From contig DAOVBF010000042.1 of NCBI GenBank assembly GCA_030673955.1, positions 1 through 8,229 on the forward strand: a stretch of 8,229 nucleotides of DNA. The letters run 5' to 3'. The DNA is from Deltaproteobacteria bacterium (GTDB taxonomy: Bacteria > Myxococcota_A > UBA9160 > SZUA-336). A program made the position numbers and the translations under genes. The notes under the pieces were generated by a model. That model saw only the letters and a list, made by a program, of their open reading frames with translations. It ran no database searches and was not told the origin of the DNA. This document shows positions 5,239 through 8,229 of this stretch, piece by piece (the stretch's first letter is position 1; each line of letters begins with the position of its first letter).

Positions 5239-6693
5239 ATGAGCTATGAGGTTCTAGCGCGTCGCTGGCGGCCACAGACATTCGACGACGTGGTCGGCCA
5301 GAGCCACGTCACCGTCACACTCGCCAACGCCCTCCGCTCGGAGCGGCTCTCCCACGCCATTCTGCTGGCGGGGCCGCGGGGCGTGGGCAAGACCTCGATC
5401 GCGCGCATCCTGGCACGTTCGCTGAATTGTGACGAGGGGCCGACGGAGAAGCCCTGTGGCCGCTGCTCACCGTGCGTGGAGATTGCCAACTCCACCTCCC
5501 TGGATGTCCAGGAGATCGATGCCGCCAGCCATACAGGTGTCGACAACGTGCGCGAGCTCCGGGACAGCATTCGCTATGCGGCTGCGCCGGGCAAGCACCG
5601 GATCTTCATTATCGATGAGGTCCACATGCTCTCGCAGGCGGCCTTCAACGCACTCTTGAAGACGCTCGAGGAGCCCCCGCCGCGCAGCCTCTTCATCTTC
5701 GCAACCACCGATCCTCAGAAGATCCCCGTCACCGTCCTGTCCCGCGTGCAGCGCTTCGATCTGAAGCGCCTCGGTGGTTCCGAGCTGCTCTCGCGTCTGC
5801 GCCAGATCGTCGCCTCTGAGGCGATCGAAATCCCCGAGAGCGTGCTGCGCGCGATTATCCGCGAGGTCGACGGCAGCCTGCGCGACGCGCTCACCCTGCT
5901 CGACCGTCTCGTGAGCGGGTTCGGTTCCTCCATCTCAGAGGAGGCTGCGGGTGCGGTGCTCGATCTGGTGGACCGGCGGATCCTGCTGGACGTTCTCGAT
6001 CCCGTCCTGGAGCGAGACCCGGCGAATGCGCTCTCCGCCCTGCGCCGGGCGCTCGAGAAGGGGGTCGCGCCGACTCGCCTTGCGGCGGATCTCCTGGAGG
6101 AGGTTCGCAATCACGTGGTGGCGTGCATCGTCAAAGATCCCGGGGAGCTGGTTCAGCTCGCCGAGGAGGAGGTCGCGGAGGTCCGGGAGCGTGCACGCAA
6201 GCACGATGTCGAGACCTTCCAGCGTCTCTTCCGTGTCCTGCTCAGTCGCACTCAGGAGCTCGGCTTTGCGCCACGTCCGGCGCACGCCCTCGAGATGGCG
6301 GTCGTCCGGCTTGCCACGCTGCCCTCGAGCGAGTCGCTTTCCGCCCTGATGACACGCCTGGAGGCGCTGGAGAACGGCGGCGCCCCGGGACCCGGGGGGG
6401 GCGGATCCACGCGGGGCGAGGGGTCGGGCACACGGCCTCGCCCCCGGGGGACCGGCGGAGCGCCCGGGCAGCGAGCCGGCAGCCCACCCAGGCGGGAGGT
6501 CCCCAGGGCCCGTGCACCCGCGTCTACTCCTCCCCCGCGCCGCGATCTGGATCAGGAGGCGCGGCTGCGCAACGAGGCCAAGTCACACCCCCTGGTGCGA
6601 GAGATCATCGACGTGCTGGATGCCGAGATCTGCGAGATCCGCACCCACTCGACGCTCCCGCCCGCCCCCGCCCTGGACGAGGACCCCAGATGA
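5239..6693 (+). CDS. dnaX: DNA polymerase III clamp-loader subunit (short DnaX)
   Basis: The ATPase subunit of the replicative clamp loader, which opens and loads the sliding clamp. The start is ATG 5239 (484 residues, MSYEVLARRWRPQTF); the in-frame GTG at 5176 lies inside the SRP RNA and is rejected. AGAGGTG (5221-5227) and TAGGT (5228-5232) are possible ribosome sites. The AAA+ module shows Walker A GPRGVGKT (45-52), zinc cysteines C64, C73, C76 and C79, Walker B IIDEVH (124-129), and sensor 1 FATTDPQK (154-161). The usual SRC motif reads SRV (168-170), keeping the arginine finger R169. Domain III (collar) follows to about residue 380. A Gly/Pro/Arg-rich linker (about 383-450) then leads straight to a short tail, HPLVREIIDVLDAEICEIR. 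The protein is shorter than E. coli tau (643) and close to gamma length, with no recognisable tau domain V. It heads the dnaX-ybaB-recR operon. Confidence 0.95.
   Translation: MSYEVLARRWRPQTFDDVVGQSHVTVTLANALRSERLSHAILLAGPRGVGKTSIARILARSLNCDEGPTEKPCGRCSPCVEIANSTSLDVQEIDAASHTGVDNVRELRDSIRYAAAPGKHRIFIIDEVHMLSQAAFNALLKTLEEPPPRSLFIFATTDPQKIPVTVLSRVQRFDLKRLGGSELLSRLRQIVASEAIEIPESVLRAIIREVDGSLRDALTLLDRLVSGFGSSISEEAAGAVLDLVDRRILLDVLDPVLERDPANALSALRRALEKGVAPTRLAADLLEEVRNHVVACIVKDPGELVQLAEEEVAEVRERARKHDVETFQRLFRVLLSRTQELGFAPRPAHALEMAVVRLATLPSSESLSALMTRLEALENGGAPGPGGGGSTRGEGSGTRPRPRGTGGAPGQRAGSPPRREVPRARAPASTPPPRRDLDQEARLRNEAKSHPLVREIIDVLDAEICEIRTHSTLPPAPALDEDPR
6394..6401 (+). other. Homopolymeric run of eight G in the dnaX linker
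   Basis: Eight consecutive G (codons GGG GGG GGC, Gly386-Gly388) lie where the collar domain passes into the linker. In some bacteria homopolymer runs in dnaX cause frameshifting or transcriptional slippage that yields the gamma subunit. Here neither alternative frame meets an early stop: the -1 frame runs to 6698, and the +1 frame stays open through ybaB to 7036. A classical gamma product is therefore not predicted. Confidence 0.5.
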
Positions 6694-6694
6694 G

Positions 6695-7036
6695 ATGAGC
6701 CGTCCCCCGTTCGATCTCACCCAGGTGCTCGAGCAAGCGCAGGAGCTCGGGGGCAAGCTGCAGCGGCTGCAGGCTGAGCTTCGCCATCGAACCGTCCAGA
6801 CCACGGCCGGGGGCGGCATGGTTGAAGTCACCGTGAACGGCGCCATGGAAGTCGTCTCGGTCCGGATCGACCCCCAGGCCGTCGATCGCCGCGATGTCGA
6901 GATGCTTCAGGATCTGGTCGTGGCCGCCGTGAACCAGGGCATCCGCCGGGCCCGGGAGATGGCGCAGGAGGCGATGCAGCAGGCCATGGGCATCCCCATG
7001 GGAGATGTCCTGCAGCTGCTGGGTCAGTTGAAGTGA
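6695..7036 (+). CDS. ybaB: YbaB/EbfC-family nucleoid-associated protein
   Basis: A 113-residue small DNA-binding protein of the YbaB/EbfC family, which forms dimers shaped like tweezers and associates with the nucleoid. It has the normal length and pattern: an N-terminal coiled-coil helix (about 7-33, QVLEQAQELGGKLQRLQAEL), the central beta hairpin with GGGMVEVTVNGAMEVVSVRID, then a C-terminal helix (about 64-97) ending in a Met/Gln-rich stretch and MGIPM. The ATG starts 1 nt after the dnaX stop, and its own stop overlaps the recR start, so translation is probably coupled throughout. Family members are almost always encoded between dnaX and recR, which strengthens the call. A role in recombination or DNA protection is inferred from context; the precise function is not settled. 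Confidence 0.95.
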   Translation: MSRPPFDLTQVLEQAQELGGKLQRLQAELRHRTVQTTAGGGMVEVTVNGAMEVVSVRIDPQAVDRRDVEMLQDLVVAAVNQGIRRAREMAQEAMQQAMGIPMGDVLQLLGQLK

Positions 7037-7641
7037 GCGAGCTCCGCCTCTCGCCCATCGAGCGACTCGTGAAGGCGCTGCGCCGCCTGCCCGGCATCGG
7101 TGAGAAGACAGCGACCCGCCTGGCCTACTTCCTGCTGGCGGCGCCGCGCTCGGTCGCCGAGGAGCTCGGTCAGGCCATCTCGCGGCTGCTCGAGGAGGTG
7201 GTGCTCTGCGAGGAGTGCTTCAACCTCACGGAGCGGTCCCCGTGCAAGATCTGCGGCGACCCGTCGCGTGCGAGCGGGGAGCTGTGCGTGGTGGAGGAGC
7301 CCTCGGACCTGGCCTCGATTGAGAAGGCCGGTGTTTTCCGGGGTCGTTACCACGTGCTGGGCGGAACCCTGGCGCCGCTCGAGGGCATCGGGCCGGAGGA
7401 CCTCCGGATCGCCCCCTTGCTGGAGCGTATCCGACGGGACGTCGTCAAGGAGGTCATCCTCGCGACCAATCCCAGCCCCGAGGGCGAGGCGACGGCGCTC
7501 TTCGTCGCGGAGCAGCTCCGGGCGCTGAAGGTGCCCGTCACGCGCATCGGCTACGGAATGCCGGTGGGCGGTGATCTCGAGTACGTCGATGCGGTCACCG
7601 TGCGTAAATCCCTGGAAAACCGGCGCCAGTTCAGCATCTGA
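7033..7641 (+). CDS. recR: Recombination mediator protein RecR
   Basis: A 202-residue RecR, the usual family length. Together with RecO (and RecF) it helps load RecA onto SSB-coated single-stranded DNA during gap repair. All domains are present: helix-hairpin-helix (about 12-30, LRRLPGIGEKTATRLA), a four-cysteine zinc finger (C59, C62, C71, C74), the TOPRIM domain (about 82-170) with E88 in CVVEEPSD and the segment ILATNPSPEGEAT, and the C-terminal Walker-B-like and tail region GYGMPVGGDLEYVDAVTV. The start is the GTG at 7033, which overlaps the ybaB TGA (GTGA junction), a typical translational coupling arrangement. It appears to be the last gene of the dnaX operon, since 196 nt and a new promoter candidate follow. 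Confidence 0.97.
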   Translation: MSELRLSPIERLVKALRRLPGIGEKTATRLAYFLLAAPRSVAEELGQAISRLLEEVVLCEECFNLTERSPCKICGDPSRASGELCVVEEPSDLASIEKAGVFRGRYHVLGGTLAPLEGIGPEDLRIAPLLERIRRDVVKEVILATNPSPEGEATALFVAEQLRALKVPVTRIGYGMPVGGDLEYVDAVTVRKSLENRRQFSI

Positions 7642-7666
7642 GGCGCCAAGGGCGCCAACTGCCTCA
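7639..7666 (+). terminator. Hairpin-forming segment after recR, no T tract
   Basis: The recR stop begins a region able to fold in two ways. One is GGCGCC (7642-7647) with GGCGCC (7651-7656) around AAG. The other is TGAGGC (7639-7644) with GCCTCA (7661-7666) as an outer stem. A run of T is missing, so this is not a canonical intrinsic terminator. It may mark the operon end, with Rho-dependent termination or 3'-end protection as possibilities. Confidence 0.25.
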
Positions 7667-7683
7667 AGATCCTCCCGATCGGA

Positions 7684-7704
7684 CCGATTCGTGACATGAA
7701 TCGG
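7684..7704. promoter_or_regulatory. Inverted repeat upstream of the mglB promoter (operator candidate)
   Basis: CCGATTC (7684-7690) and GAATCGG (7698-7704) form a perfect 7-nt inverted repeat with a 7-nt spacer (14-nt centre spacing). CCGATCGG (7675-7682), directly upstream, repeats the CCGAT half-site. The repeat ends 3 nt before the proposed -35 hexamer, a typical place for a dimeric regulator. No regulator can be named. Confidence 0.35.
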
Positions 7705-7707
7705 CAC

Positions 7708-7737
7708 TTGTGTCAGCGGAATGCGCTCTGCTACGAT
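7708..7737 (+). promoter_or_regulatory. Predicted extended -10 promoter of mglB
   Basis: TGC-TACGAT (7729-7737) is an extended -10 element, with -10 hexamer TACGAT at 7732-7737. A weak -35 hexamer TTGTGT (7708-7713) lies 18 nt upstream. Transcription would start near 7744, leaving an mRNA leader of roughly 94 nt. That leader contains a 6-bp hairpin (CCGGAG 7794-7799, CTCCGG 7809-7814). It suggests mglB is transcribed separately from recR. Confidence 0.45.
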
Positions 7738-7837
7738 CGAGGCGGGGAGTGATTTCCGAGCAATCTCGATCCTTTAGGACTATGAGGCGCAAGCCGGAGT
7801 GCGACGGGCTCCGGACACGCGGGGGGTAGCGGAGGCG

Positions 7838-8229
7838 ATGTCCCTGACTCCGCAACTAGTTCTGTTCGAAGAGGATCACAAGAAGATCCTCGCAGTGGCC
7901 GAACGCCTTGTGCACGACGCGAACGCCAAGGCGATCTTTCTTGTTGATAAGAACGGCCAACTGGTGGCGAGTGCCGGCGAGCTCAACGACATCGACACCA
8001 CGTCGCTCGCCTCGCTCGTGGCCGGGAACATTGCCGCCACCGGGGGGCTCGCGAAGATCCTCGGAGAGGAAGAGTTTCCGATCCACTTCCATCAGGGCGA
8101 GCGCGACAACCTGCACATTACGCTCGTTGCACAGCGGATCATTCTGGTGGTCATCTTCGACGAGCGGAGTTCACTGGGGCTCGTGCGGCTCAGGGTGAAG
8201 AAGGCCGGTCAACGGCTCTCCGAGATATT
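7838..8229 (+). CDS. mglB: MglB-like Roadblock/LC7 protein (partial, 3' end outside window)
   Basis: An open frame of 130 codons with no stop before the window end. The sequence, with FLVDKNGQLVASAG, DIDTTSLASLVAGNIAATGG, LAKILGEEEFPIHFHQG and LVVIFDERSSLGLVRLRVKK, closely resembles, from memory, MglB of Myxococcus xanthus. MglB is a Roadblock/LC7 homodimer that stimulates GTP hydrolysis by the Ras-like GTPase MglA and helps set cell polarity and motility reversals. The full-length M. xanthus protein is about 159 residues, so most of it is present, and the missing end would be the divergent tail. MglA is often encoded next to MglB, so mglA may follow immediately. The start is taken as ATG 7838, but GGAGG (7831-7835) sits only 2 nt before it; CTG 7844 would have better spacing. 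In non-gliding bacteria the pair may serve polarity or other surface functions. Confidence 0.88.
   Translation, partial: MSLTPQLVLFEEDHKKILAVAERLVHDANAKAIFLVDKNGQLVASAGELNDIDTTSLASLVAGNIAATGGLAKILGEEEFPIHFHQGERDNLHITLVAQRIILVVIFDERSSLGLVRLRVKKAGQRLSEI

Noticed and set aside
6512..6694. N-terminally extended YbaB from GTG 6512
   Set aside because: The extra residues overlap the dnaX C-terminus and are Arg/Pro-rich; family alignment and length favour ATG 6695.
36..7783. Ten-base match TTAGGACTAT between 36-45 (reverse strand) and 7774-7783
   Set aside because: Matches of ten bases are expected many times by chance in a window of this size; flanks do not extend it.
7782..7829. A 15-codon leader open frame (ATG 7782 to TAG 7827-7829) before mglB
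   Set aside because: The only nearby purine-rich site (AGGA 7776-7779) is 2 nt from the ATG, too close, and the peptide shows no attenuator-like codon runs.
7642..7837. Sigma-54 promoter suggested by GGCAC at 7703-7707
   Set aside because: The matching TTGC element at the required spacing is absent; an extended -10 promoter is the better reading.
1..8229. CRISPR array, transposon, tRNA or rRNA
   Set aside because: No regularly spaced repeats, transposase motifs, cloverleaf or rRNA signatures were seen; all long stretches are assigned to conserved genes.

Overview
The window is a GC-rich chromosomal segment from a Gram-negative bacterium. The lipoprotein signal with a lipobox, the Sec-exported peptidase and the MglB-type polarity protein point to a myxobacterial or other former deltaproteobacterial lineage. 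This placement is an inference from gene content; no rRNA or species marker is present.

Layout. Positions 176-1802 (minus strand) hold a two-component system: a short membrane histidine kinase followed, with a 26-nt overlap, by an OmpR-type response regulator. A 119-nt divergent intergenic region (1803-1921) separates it from a plus-strand pair of exported peptidase-like genes. The first (1922-3694) is a predicted lipoprotein with a zincin HELVH motif. Four nt later comes a signal-peptide-bearing M20 metallopeptidase (3699-5018). Next is a clear small bacterial SRP RNA (about 5081-5214) with its own predicted promoter. It is followed by the conserved DNA-metabolism cluster dnaX (5239-6693), ybaB (6695-7036) and recR (7033-7641), with junctions so tight that one operon is very likely. 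After a 196-nt intergenic region with a promoter candidate and an inverted repeat, a Roadblock/LC7 protein closely resembling MglB begins at 7838 and runs off the window end.

How the parts relate. SRP RNA guides membrane-protein targeting. DnaX is the clamp-loader ATPase of the replicase, YbaB is a nucleoid-associated protein, and RecR is a recombination mediator. This neighbourhood is widely conserved in bacteria. The two peptidase genes probably form a transcription unit acting outside the cytoplasm, perhaps in sequential protein and peptide breakdown. Their control by the divergent two-component system is only a positional hypothesis. MglB would regulate the Ras-like GTPase MglA, whose gene could lie just beyond the window.

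I do not see a convincing previously undescribed multi-gene system. The points most worth checking are the short DnaX that appears to lack the usual tau C-terminal region, the unrecognised C-terminal part of the zincin lipoprotein, and the promoter and start of mglB.
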